Shown: positions 1-6,871 of the stretch, one piece after another
Position numbering within the stretch: the stretch's first letter is position 1
Layout of the letters: each line of letters begins with the position of its first letter
From: RGIG5579 sp045590715
GTDB lineage: Bacteria; Bacillota; Clostridia; Oscillospirales; SIG627
Reading direction: 5' to 3'
Assembly (NCBI GenBank): GCA_045590715.1
Contig: JAZNRO010000098.1
Span: 1 to 10,524, forward strand
Length of the DNA stretch: 10,524 nucleotides
Made by a program: the position numbers and the translations under genes
The notes under the pieces: model-generated
The model's database searches: none
Seen by the model: only the letters and a program-made list of their open reading frames with translations
Told to the model about the DNA's origin: nothing

Positions 1-19
1 AAAGTATTATTGATTTTGC

Positions 20-27
20 TAAAGGAG
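20..27 (+). promoter_or_regulatory. Ribosome binding site of the ferredoxin subunit gene
   Basis: AAAGGAGA lies 8 bases before the ATG at 36 and fixes that start. Bases 1-35 show no recognisable promoter, so the operon promoter or an upstream gene probably lies outside the window. Confidence 0.7.
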
Positions 28-35
28 AAATTTGT

Positions 36-242
36 ATGGCAAAACTTACGTTCAATACCGATTTTTGTAAGGGTTGCGGTCTTTGTGTCGATGCTTGTCC
101 CAAGCATCTTGTAAGACTGGCTCCCGATAAAATCAATAGCAAAGGTCACCATCCCGCAGAAATTACCGATCAGGAAGCCTGCATTGGTTGTGCCTTCTGT
201 GCTATGATGTGTCCTGACTGTGTGATCAAGGTTGAGAGGTGA
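36..242 (+). CDS. 4Fe-4S ferredoxin-type (delta) subunit of 2-oxoacid:ferredoxin oxidoreductase
   Basis: This 68-residue cytoplasmic protein has two complete CxxCxxCxxxCP motifs: Cys11, 14, 17, 21 and Cys49, 52, 55, 59. It should therefore carry two [4Fe-4S] clusters, like bacterial 2x4Fe-4S ferredoxins. In VOR/KOR enzymes such a small subunit passes electrons between the TPP site of the catalytic subunits and external ferredoxin. It is the first gene of a four-gene operon (ferredoxin, alpha, beta, gamma), a common order for the branched-chain or 2-oxoglutarate enzyme class. Its stop lies 5 bases before the preferred alpha-subunit start, so the two are probably translationally coupled. The length is normal and no key cysteine is missing. 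It could be called vorD or korD, but those names are used inconsistently, so none is given. Confidence 0.93.
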   Translation: MAKLTFNTDFCKGCGLCVDACPKHLVRLAPDKINSKGHHPAEITDQEACIGCAFCAMMCPDCVIKVER

Positions 243-247
243 AGATT

Positions 248-1300
248 ATGGCAGATAAAATTTTGATGAAAGGCAACGAAGCTATCGCAGAAGCTGCGAT
301 CAAAGCCGGTTGCCGCCATTATTTCGGATATCCCATTACTCCTCAGACGGAAGTTGCCGCTTATATGGCAAAGAAAATGCCCAAGATCGGCGGAACCTTC
401 CTGCAGGCTGAAAGTGAAATCGCCGCTATCAATATGGTATACGGTGTTGCTTCTACCGGTAAAAGAGTTATGACCTCTTCTTCCAGCCCCGGAATTTCTT
501 TGAAAGGTGAGGGACTTTCCTACCTTGCCGGCGCAGACCTTCCTGCCCTTGTGGTAAACGTTCAGCGCGGCGGCCCCGGTCTTGGCGGTATTCAGCCCAG
601 CCAGTCTGACTATTTCCAGGCAACCCGCAGTGCCGGTCACGGTGACTTTCATATGATCGTTCTTGCTCCCAGCTCCGTACAGGAAATGGCAGAGCTCACC
701 GTAAAAGGCTTTGAACTTGCCGATACCTACCGTATGACCACCATGATCCTGGCAGACGGTACCATGGGCCAGATGATGGAGCCCGTATCTCTTGATTTCG
801 ATGTAAAACCCGCTCCTGAAAAGCCCTGGGCTACCACCGGTACCAAGATGGAGAGAAAGCACAATATCGTAAACTCTTTGTTCCTGGCTCCCGAAGAACT
901 GGAAAAATACAACTTTATGCGCTTTGATCGCTATCGCATCATTGAAGAAAATGAAACTCTCTACGAATCCTATCTGATGGAAGATGCCGAAATTTGCGTT
1001 GCCGCTTTCGGTATCGCTGCCCGTGTATCCAAGAATGCAGTGGATCAGGCCAGAAAAGAGGGAATCAAGGTTGGTATGATCCGTCCTATCACTCTTTGGC
1101 CCTTCCCCAAGAAGCCCTTCAGAGAAGCGGCAGATAAGGTGAAGTCCATCATTTCTGTTGAGCTTTCTATGGGTCAGATGATCGAAGATGTAAGACTTGC
1201 TACGGAATGTAAGCTTCCCGTGACCCTTTGCAACCGTGTAGGCGGTATGATTCCGTCTCCCGAGCAGGTTCTGGAAGCCATCAGAAATGCGCAGAAGTGA
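248..1300 (+). CDS. vorB: 2-oxoacid:ferredoxin oxidoreductase alpha subunit (VorB-like, 3-methyl-2-oxobutanoate type)
   Basis: This is the alpha subunit (350 residues from the ATG at 248) of a CoA-dependent 2-oxoacid:ferredoxin oxidoreductase. The enzyme interconverts a 2-oxoacid plus CoA with an acyl-CoA, CO2 and reduced ferredoxin. The N-terminal half is the pyrimidine-binding domain of the POR/KOR family, with GYPITPQTE at residues 27-35 followed by the conserved QAESEIAAINMVYG and SSSSPGISL stretches. The C-terminal third matches the transketolase-C-like domain. These stretches resemble proteins called VorB more than 2-oxoglutarate-specific KorA proteins, but residues alone do not settle the substrate. 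A GTG at 239 in the same frame is possible, but AGAGGTGA at 235-242 sits correctly for the ATG at 248. The next gene starts 10 bases after the stop. Confidence 0.92.
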   Translation: MADKILMKGNEAIAEAAIKAGCRHYFGYPITPQTEVAAYMAKKMPKIGGTFLQAESEIAAINMVYGVASTGKRVMTSSSSPGISLKGEGLSYLAGADLPALVVNVQRGGPGLGGIQPSQSDYFQATRSAGHGDFHMIVLAPSSVQEMAELTVKGFELADTYRMTTMILADGTMGQMMEPVSLDFDVKPAPEKPWATTGTKMERKHNIVNSLFLAPEELEKYNFMRFDRYRIIEENETLYESYLMEDAEICVAAFGIAARVSKNAVDQARKEGIKVGMIRPITLWPFPKKPFREAADKVKSIISVELSMGQMIEDVRLATECKLPVTLCNRVGGMIPSPEQVLEAIRNAQK

Positions 1301-1310
1301 GGTGTGAATA

Positions 1311-2066
1311 ATGGTAGTTTTTGATAGACCCCATGCAATGGCCGACGTGCCCATGCATTATTGTCCCGGCTGTACCCACGGGATCGTACACCGCCTGGTA
1401 GCGGAAGTGATCGATGAATTGGGTATCGAAGGTAAGACCATTGGCGTAGCACCTGTTGGCTGCTCCGTTATGGCTTACGACTATTTTAACTGTGATATGA
1501 TCGAAGCGGCTCACGGCAGAGCTCCTGCCGTTGCTACCGGCGTAAAGCGCGCCGACCCTGAAAATCATATCGTCTTTACTTACCAGGGTGACGGTGACCT
1601 TGCCTCTATCGGTATGGCCGAAACCGTTCACTCTGCCGCAAGAAATGAAAATATCACCATCATTTTCATTAACAATGCTATTTACGGTATGACCGGTGGC
1701 CAGATGGCTCCTACTTCTTTGCCCGGCCAGGTTACCCAGACCTCTCCCTACGGCAGAGACGTAAACGCCTGCGGTTTCCCGATCCGTGTCTGCGAAATGC
1801 TGTCTGAATTGGACGGCCCCGAATATCTGGAGAGAGTTACAGTAAACAACGTAAAGAATATCAGAAATGCAAAGAAAGCCATTAAAAAGGCTTTCCAGAA
1901 CCAGATCGACGGCAAAGGCTTCTCTCTGGTTGAAGTTGTTTCTTCCTGCCCTACCAACTGGGGTATGACTCCTCAGAAGGCACTGGAGTGGATCGAAGAA
2001 AAAATGCTTCCTTACTATCCCTTGGGTGTATATAAGGATCGTAGTGCAAAGGAGGAAAACAAATGA
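1311..2066 (+). CDS. 2-oxoacid:ferredoxin oxidoreductase beta subunit, TPP-binding
   Basis: This 251-residue subunit binds thiamine diphosphate and is the catalytic partner of the preceding alpha subunit. It has the family's CPGCTHG at residues 18-24. The TPP/Mg motif is visible as GDGD at 93-96, closing with Asn121-Asn122 and then IYGMTGGQ. The length is typical of short VOR/KOR beta subunits, which lack an extra cluster domain. GAGGTG at 1299-1304 overlaps the alpha stop and positions the ATG. The stop overlaps the next start (ATGA at 2063-2066), which indicates coupled translation with the gamma subunit. No active-site residue appears lost. It is called VorA or VorB in different naming schemes, so the symbol is left empty. 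Confidence 0.93.
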   Translation: MVVFDRPHAMADVPMHYCPGCTHGIVHRLVAEVIDELGIEGKTIGVAPVGCSVMAYDYFNCDMIEAAHGRAPAVATGVKRADPENHIVFTYQGDGDLASIGMAETVHSAARNENITIIFINNAIYGMTGGQMAPTSLPGQVTQTSPYGRDVNACGFPIRVCEMLSELDGPEYLERVTVNNVKNIRNAKKAIKKAFQNQIDGKGFSLVEVVSSCPTNWGMTPQKALEWIEEKMLPYYPLGVYKDRSAKEENK

Positions 2067-2599
2067 GTACCAAACAGTTTTTGCTTTCCGGCTTTGGCGG
2101 ACAGGGCATTCTTTTTACCGGTAAAATGCTGGCATACAAAGGAATGCTGGAAGATAAGAACGTAAGTTGGCTTCCTTCTTACGGACCTGAAATGCGTGGC
2201 GGTACCGCAAGCTGCAGCGTTATCATCAGTGACGGCGCAGTTGGCTCTCCCATCGTTTCCGATCCTGATATCCTGGTTGCAATGAATCTGCCTTCTCTTG
2301 ATAAATATGAAGACAGCGTTGCCCCCGGCGGTATGATCTTCTACGACTCCTCTCTGGTAGATAGGGAAGTTATGCGCACCGATGTAAAGGTTTACGCCGT
2401 TCCTGCAACCAAGCTTGCCGGTGAAAACGGATTTCCCACTCTGGCAAATATGATTCTGATGGGTAAGATCTTAAAGGTTCTCGGCGAGTTTGATGAAGAA
2501 GCAATGAAAAACACCCTTAGCAAGGTTATTTCCGCAAAGCGCGCCGATATGATCGACGTAAACTTAAAGGCAATGACCCTGGGTGCTGATTTTAACTAA
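2063..2599 (+). CDS. 2-oxoacid:ferredoxin oxidoreductase gamma subunit
   Basis: This 178-residue subunit belongs to the catalytic gamma domain family of POR/KOR/VOR enzymes, which contributes to CoA binding and to the heterotetramer. It opens with a glycine-rich GFGGQG at residues 10-15 and contains the family's SYGPEMRGGTASCSV segment, which is highly conserved among gamma subunits. AAAGGAGG at 2048-2055 positions the start inside the end of the beta gene. The length is normal. It is the last gene of the oxidoreductase operon. No T-tailed hairpin follows before the next promoter at 2615, so some transcription may read on into the T-box region. Confidence 0.92.
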   Translation: MSTKQFLLSGFGGQGILFTGKMLAYKGMLEDKNVSWLPSYGPEMRGGTASCSVIISDGAVGSPIVSDPDILVAMNLPSLDKYEDSVAPGGMIFYDSSLVDREVMRTDVKVYAVPATKLAGENGFPTLANMILMGKILKVLGEFDEEAMKNTLSKVISAKRADMIDVNLKAMTLGADFN

Positions 2600-2614
2600 T
2601 CTTTTATCAAACGC

Positions 2615-2644
2615 TTGACAAATTTATCTTCTGTGTGATATAAT
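2615..2644 (+). promoter_or_regulatory. Consensus sigma-A promoter of the T-box operon
   Basis: A perfect TTGACA (2615-2620) and a perfect TATAAT (2639-2644) are separated by 18 bases. Transcription should start near 2651. The promoter begins only 15 bases after the gamma-subunit stop. The -10 lies inside the left arm of a long inverted repeat (2634-2683). Confidence 0.88.
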
Positions 2645-2683
2645 TCCTTCATATTTGTGAAATGCTTTGAAGGAATTATCACA
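2634..2683. repeat. Long inverted repeat over the -10 and the start of the T-box leader
   Basis: TGTGATATAATTCCTTC (2634-2650) is the reverse complement of GAAGGAATTATCACA (2669-2683), apart from a 2-base TA bulge in the left arm. An 18-base loop separates the arms. The left arm contains the -10 hexamer, so it is absent from RNA started at the local promoter and present only in read-through RNA from the oxidoreductase operon. There is no T-run after it, so it is not a standard terminator. It could be a DNA operator or a hairpin processing or insulating site. Confidence 0.6.
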
Positions 2684-2911
2684 TTTGCAAGTACCGGATC
2701 CAGAGAGCTGTCGTTTGGTGCAAGACAGTTTCGGTAGCAGATTTGAGTCTCACTCCTGAGCAGAGCCGCTGAAACCCTAGTAAGTGACTCCGGCATGCCC
2801 CGTTATCATGGCAAAAGGTTTGTTAGAACCTTTATGAGTTGGCTATATTTAGCAAACAGGGTGGTACCGCGATTGATTCGTCCCTGAGGTTTTTACCTCA
2901 GGGACTTTTTT
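2651..2911 (+). promoter_or_regulatory. T-box riboswitch leader, probably leucine-specific (CUC)
   Basis: The T-box sequence AGGGTGGTACCGCG (2858-2871) is canonical. Its bulge UGGU predicts a tRNA with discriminator base A, which fits tRNA-Leu. Stem I can be folded by hand. The base is GCTTT (2664-2668) with AGAGC (2762-2766), then k-turn GA pairs, then AGGA (2671-2674) with TCCT (2754-2757). The upper helices are CACATTTGC (2680-2688) with GCAGATTTG (2737-2745) and TACC with GGTA. The distal AGAGAG and GGTG loops are capped by CTGTC/GACAG. Counting back from TGAG at 2757-2760, as in the glyQS leader, gives specifier CTC at 2749-2751 followed by A. Stem III is AAAGGTT/AACCTTT (2814-2833). CAGGG (2857-2861) pairs with CCCTG (2882-2886) as the antiterminator. 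The T-box class is certain. Leucine is likely but rests on a hand fold, and the 5' loop lacks a clear AGUA. Confidence 0.93.
2880..2911 (+). terminator. T-box attenuator terminator
   Basis: An 11-bp stem, GTCCCTGAGGT (2880-2890) with ACCTCAGGGAC (2895-2905), has a TTTT loop and is followed by six T (2906-2911). Its left arm contains CCCTG, the same bases the antiterminator needs, so the two folds exclude each other. Uncharged tRNA should favour read-through into the genes at 2929 and 4311. Confidence 0.95.
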
Positions 2912-2928
2912 AAAGAAAGGAAGAATGT

Positions 2929-4308
2929 ATGAAACAGATTAAAATCATTGACACAACTTTATGCACGGAAGAAGGCGTTTTTGGTTTCAAGGAAAAACTG
3001 GAAATTGCCCGTCAGCTGGATATGCTTTGCGTTGATGTAATTGAACTATCTGAAATCAAAAATACCAAAGCAGACAGCCTTTTTGTGCGTACTGCCGCAT
3101 CATTTTTGAAGAATAGCATTCTTTCTGTTGGTGCCGGTAGCAGTGAGAAAAGCATTGAAGATGCTATTTCTGCTCTTTCCGGTGCAAAAACGGGCCGTAT
3201 CCGCATTGAGCTTCCTATGTCCCCGGTTGGCATGGAGTATATTTCCAGAAAGAAACCGGATGCCATGCTGAATTGGATCAAGACTTCTGTGGAAAAGGCG
3301 AAAAATGGCTGTGCAGACGTTGAATTTTGCGCGGTAGATGCTACCAGAGCAGAAAAAGAGTTCTTGGAAAAGGCTATTGATATTGCTGTTACTTCCGGCG
3401 CTACCGAAATCTCTCTTTGTGACACTGCATCGGAATTGCTTCCCGATGATTTTGCCGCTTTTGTAAAGGAAATCGCTGAAAAGGTTTCCGTTCCCGTTTC
3501 CGTTCGCGCTGAAAACGGCAACGGTCTTTCCGCCGCCGCTTCGGTTCTTTCCGTTCGTGCAGGTGTTTGCGGTATCAAAGTCGACGTTTCCGGCAAGGTG
3601 GCGCCCCTTTTGGACGTAGCTTCTATGATTAAAAACTTAGGCAACCGCTATCAGTTTGAAGCAAAACTGAATCAGACTGAACTTTTCCGCATTGTAAAGC
3701 AGATCAAATGGATCTTATCCAACGCACAGAGCGAAAAGTCTGCCATGACCGTTTCTACCGGTACGGATAACAGTGTTTATCTGGACCACAACGACGATCA
3801 GAGAACGGTTAATACCGCCGTTGCAAAACTGGGCTACGATCTTTCTGCAGAAGACCAGAAGCGCGTATACGAAGAATTTATTCGCGTAGCCGCAAAGAAA
3901 AAGGTTGGAGCAAAGGAACTGGATGCTATCGTAGCCAGCGCCTCTTTGCAGGTTCCTGCCGCGTATATGCTGAAAAATTACGTGATCAATAACGGTAATA
4001 TCATTTCCGCCAGCGCTCAGATTACCTTGGAAAAGGATAATTGTGAGGTTCAGGGAATTTGTATCGGCGACGGCCCCGTGGATGCCGCTTTCCGTGCCAT
4101 CGATCAGATCATCGGTCATCACTATGAATTGGATGATTTCCAGATCCAGTCCGTTACCGAAGGAAAAGAAGCCATGGGTTCAGCCCTTGTAAAACTTCGC
4201 GCCGGCGGTAAGGTTTACAGTGGTAACGGTATTTCCACCGATATTATCGGTGCCAGCATTCGTGCCTATTTGAATGCGGTAAATAAGATCATTTACGAGG
4301 AGGTATAA
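2929..4308 (+). CDS. Degenerate 2-isopropylmalate synthase (LeuA) homologue, probably non-catalytic
   Basis: This 459-residue protein has the LeuA layout: an HMGL-like TIM barrel (about 1-240), a linker region with the LeuA-like segment around VNTAVAKLGYDLSAEDQ, and a C-terminal LeuA dimer/allosteric domain (about 355-459). The allosteric domain is well kept, including GDGPVDAAFRAID and the STDIIGASIRAYLNAVN type end. The catalytic signature is not. The usual DTTLRDGEQ reads DTTLCTEEG (residues 8-16), so the catalytic Arg and the metal-binding Asp are gone. The usual HxHND reads RAENG (193-197), so both metal-binding His are gone. Normal synthase activity is therefore unlikely (inference); leucine sensing or a structural role is possible. 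AAGGAAG at 2917-2923 positions the ATG. It lies directly behind a Leu-type T-box and 2 bases before the next gene. An automated pipeline might call it 2-isopropylmalate synthase. Confidence 0.85.
   Translation: MKQIKIIDTTLCTEEGVFGFKEKLEIARQLDMLCVDVIELSEIKNTKADSLFVRTAASFLKNSILSVGAGSSEKSIEDAISALSGAKTGRIRIELPMSPVGMEYISRKKPDAMLNWIKTSVEKAKNGCADVEFCAVDATRAEKEFLEKAIDIAVTSGATEISLCDTASELLPDDFAAFVKEIAEKVSVPVSVRAENGNGLSAAASVLSVRAGVCGIKVDVSGKVAPLLDVASMIKNLGNRYQFEAKLNQTELFRIVKQIKWILSNAQSEKSAMTVSTGTDNSVYLDHNDDQRTVNTAVAKLGYDLSAEDQKRVYEEFIRVAAKKKVGAKELDAIVASASLQVPAAYMLKNYVINNGNIISASAQITLEKDNCEVQGICIGDGPVDAAFRAIDQIIGHHYELDDFQIQSVTEGKEAMGSALVKLRAGGKVYSGNGISTDIIGASIRAYLNAVNKIIYEEV
4297..4304 (+). promoter_or_regulatory. 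Ribosome binding site that supports the GTG start at 4311
   Basis: GAGGAGGT overlaps the end of the LeuA-like gene. The GGAGG core ends 7 bases before the GTG at 4311, which supports this non-ATG start. No comparable site precedes in-frame Met codons near the domain boundary at about 5091, so the acyl-CoA synthetase part is unlikely to be started separately. Confidence 0.75.
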
Positions 4309-4310
4309 GC

Positions 4311-6812
4311 GTGAAACTTTCCTTTTCTACAAAGGGATGGCACAACAGTAGTTTCGAGGAATTTTGCAACATTGCTTCCGATCTTGGTTTTGAGGGCATT
4401 GAACTGCACAATATCTACAATAAGCTGTTTACCGATAAGGACGGTGCATTTCACGATTACACCGCCGCGGCAACTCTTAGAAACTTATACGAAAAGAAAC
4501 TTCAGATCCCTTGTATCGATACCATTACGGATATCGGTGATCCCTCTTTGCAGGAGAAGGCAATTTGCGAGATCAAGTCTTGCATTGAGATCGCATCTAA
4601 TTTGAAAATTCCCAATATCCGTCTTCGTGCCAATGCTTGCAAGGATCCGGATATTGCTACCGAAACTGTTTTTCAGCTCATTACCAAAGTTTTGCCCGAG
4701 GCAAAAGATGCGGGCGTGACGTTGCTGCTTGAAACCACCGGTCCTTTTAGTAATTCTGCGGTTCTGCGCGATCTTTTAGAGCGTTTTGCCAGTAATTTCT
4801 TTGCCGCACTGTGGCAGATGTCCGGCGCCTATTTCGGTAGCGGAGAATCTCCCGAAGAGGTCATTAAAAATCTTGGTGCTTACGTTCGCCACGTTCAGTT
4901 TAATGATGCCAAAACGGGGGAAAACGGCATTGAATATTGCCTTGCCGGTGAAGGTGATCTTCCTATTAAAGAGATCATTCTCGCCCTGCGTTCCGTAAAT
5001 TACGATGGCTTTGTGTCTCTTGTTTGGGATCCCGCCTGGTGCGAAGATCTTGATGATATGGAGATCATTTTTGCCCAGTTTGTCGGCTTTATGAAGCAGT
5101 TTGGTACTCTGTCCAGAAATGAAAATACCCTGTATTATAACAGAGCCCGCACGGGAAAATTCGTTTGGAAAAAGGATCTTCTCATTGACAATACTTTTTC
5201 CTCTGTTCTCGACCGTATGGTAGAGGAATTTCCCGATCAGTATTGCTTTAAATATACCACCCTTGACTATACCAGAACCTACCGTGAATTCCGTGATGAC
5301 GTGGATCAGTTTGCAAGAGCCCTCATTTCCATGGGCGTAAAGGCCGGAACCCACGTTGCCGTTTGGGCATCAAACGTTCCCCAGTGGTTTATCGCTTTCT
5401 GGGCAACGGTAAAGATCGGCGCCGTTTTGGTTACGGTGAATACCGCCTATAAGATCCATGAGGTAGAGTATCTTTTGAAGCAGTCCGATACCCATACCCT
5501 CATTATGACCGAGGGTGCAAAAGATACCCATTACGGCAAGATCATTGCAGAGATCTGCCCTGAACTTGCAAAGAGAGAAAACGGCAAATTCTTGCATGCA
5601 CGCCGACTGCCTTTCCTGCGCAACGTTATTACCGTAGGCTTTTCCCAGGAAGGCTGTATGACCTGGAGTGAGGCGGTAGAGCGCGCAAGCCAGGTTCCCA
5701 TGGAGGAAGTGAGAAGACTTGCTTCTCTTGTAGATAAGAACGACGTTTGCAATATGCAGTACACTTCCGGTACTACCGGATTCCCCAAGGGTGTTATGCT
5801 GACCCACTATAACGTAGTGAATAACGGTAAGTATATTGGTGACCATATGGATCTGTCTACCGCAGACCGCATGATGATCCAGGTGCCTATGTTCCATTGC
5901 TTCGGTATGGTGCTTTCCATGACCGCCGCAATGACCCACGGCGCTACTATGTACCCTCTGCCGTACTTTTCTCCCAAGCCCGCACTTGCCTGTGTTCACA
6001 ACGAGCATATCACCACCTTCAACGGCGTGCCTACCATGTTCATTGCTATGATGCAGCATCCCGACTTTGAAAAGACCGACTTTTCCTATATTAGAACCGG
6101 TATTATGGCCGGCGCTAACTGTCCCGCAGATCTGATGAAGAAGGCGGCAGACGTGATGAATATGAAAGAGATCGTTTCTGTTTACGATCAGACCGAGGCC
6201 AGCCCCGGCTGTACCATGAGCAGTTACTACGATTCTTTGGAAGTGAGAACAGAAACCGTTGGAAGCGCTTTTGCCAACGTAGAGTGCAAGATCATTGATC
6301 CCGAAACCGGCCTGGACTGTCCCGACGGAGTCAACGGTGAATTTGTGGCAAGAGGTTATAACCTGATGAAGGGTTATTATAAAATGCCCGGCGCAACTGC
6401 CACCACCATTGATGAAGATGGATGGCTTCACACCGGTGACCTTGCTTGCCGTACCCCCGAGGGCAATTATCTTATTACCGGCAGATTGAAGGATATGATC
6501 ATTCGTGGCGGTGAAAATATTTACCCCAAGGAAATCGAAGAGTTTATTTATACCAATCCTAAGGTTCGTGACGTACAGGTAATCGGCGTTCCCGATAAGC
6601 AGTACGGGGAAGAAATTATGGCTTGTGTGATCCTCAAGGAAGGGGAGAGCATGACAGAAGAAGAGATGAAAGCCTTCGTTTCCGCCAGTATGGCCCGTCA
6701 TAAAGTACCCCGCTACGTAGAATTTATGGACGCTTTTCCCATGAATGCGGCCGGAAAGATATTAAAGTACAAGATGCGTGAAAACGCAGAGAAAAAACTT
6801 GGCCTCAAGTAA
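4311..6812 (+). CDS. Fusion of xylose-isomerase-like TIM barrel and AMP-forming acyl-CoA synthetase
   Basis: This 833-residue protein has two domains. Residues 1 to about 265 form a sugar isomerase/AP-endonuclease-2-like TIM barrel. Residues from about 290 to 833 form an ANL-family acyl-CoA ligase of the FadD/ACSF2 type. The ligase has the ATP loop YTSGTTGFPKG (484-494), a YDQTE motif (625-629, usually YGxTE), the hinge GRLKD starting at 724, RGGENIYPKEIE, and the catalytic-type Lys816 in AAGKILK. It should activate a carboxylic acid to its CoA thioester via an acyl-AMP. The barrel keeps Glu141 and His194 but lacks several usual metal ligands: Gln169 in LWQMSGA, Gln196 in HVQFND, and Val238 where SLE is expected. 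It may therefore be non-enzymatic. The substrate is unknown; a branched-chain or aryl acid is inferred from context. It is co-transcribed with the LeuA homologue and ends before a terminator. Confidence 0.9.
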   Translation: MKLSFSTKGWHNSSFEEFCNIASDLGFEGIELHNIYNKLFTDKDGAFHDYTAAATLRNLYEKKLQIPCIDTITDIGDPSLQEKAICEIKSCIEIASNLKIPNIRLRANACKDPDIATETVFQLITKVLPEAKDAGVTLLLETTGPFSNSAVLRDLLERFASNFFAALWQMSGAYFGSGESPEEVIKNLGAYVRHVQFNDAKTGENGIEYCLAGEGDLPIKEIILALRSVNYDGFVSLVWDPAWCEDLDDMEIIFAQFVGFMKQFGTLSRNENTLYYNRARTGKFVWKKDLLIDNTFSSVLDRMVEEFPDQYCFKYTTLDYTRTYREFRDDVDQFARALISMGVKAGTHVAVWASNVPQWFIAFWATVKIGAVLVTVNTAYKIHEVEYLLKQSDTHTLIMTEGAKDTHYGKIIAEICPELAKRENGKFLHARRLPFLRNVITVGFSQEGCMTWSEAVERASQVPMEEVRRLASLVDKNDVCNMQYTSGTTGFPKGVMLTHYNVVNNGKYIGDHMDLSTADRMMIQVPMFHCFGMVLSMTAAMTHGATMYPLPYFSPKPALACVHNEHITTFNGVPTMFIAMMQHPDFEKTDFSYIRTGIMAGANCPADLMKKAADVMNMKEIVSVYDQTEASPGCTMSSYYDSLEVRTETVGSAFANVECKIIDPETGLDCPDGVNGEFVARGYNLMKGYYKMPGATATTIDEDGWLHTGDLACRTPEGNYLITGRLKDMIIRGGENIYPKEIEEFIYTNPKVRDVQVIGVPDKQYGEEIMACVILKEGESMTEEEMKAFVSASMARHKVPRYVEFMDAFPMNAAGKILKYKMRENAEKKLGLK

Positions 6813-6820
6813 TTTTTGAT

Positions 6821-6857
6821 AAGGCAACTGAAAATTCGGTTGCCTTATTCTTTTTTT
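6821..6857 (+). terminator. Intrinsic terminator of the T-box operon
   Basis: AAGGCAAC (6821-6828) pairs with GTTGCCTT (6839-6846), and a T-G and a G-C pair extend the stem inward. ATTC and then seven T follow to 6857. It lies 8 bases after the fusion-gene stop and separates that operon from the regulator promoter. Confidence 0.9.
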
Positions 6858-6871
6858 ATTCGTCAAACCAC

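Noticed and set aside
239..247. GTG at 239 as start of the alpha subunit
   Set aside because: It would overlap the ferredoxin stop and leave no properly spaced ribosome binding site; AGAGGTGA fits the ATG at 248.
170..1354. Long open frame on the minus strand (394 codons)
   Set aside because: It is antisense to the oxidoreductase alpha subunit, has no recognisable domain or ribosome binding site, and its protein has the His/Gly/Ser-rich look of a shadow frame.
5370..6701. Long open frame on the minus strand (443 codons)
   Set aside because: It lies wholly inside the acyl-CoA synthetase coding region, resembles no family and has no promoter or ribosome binding site. It is explained by codon bias of the true gene.
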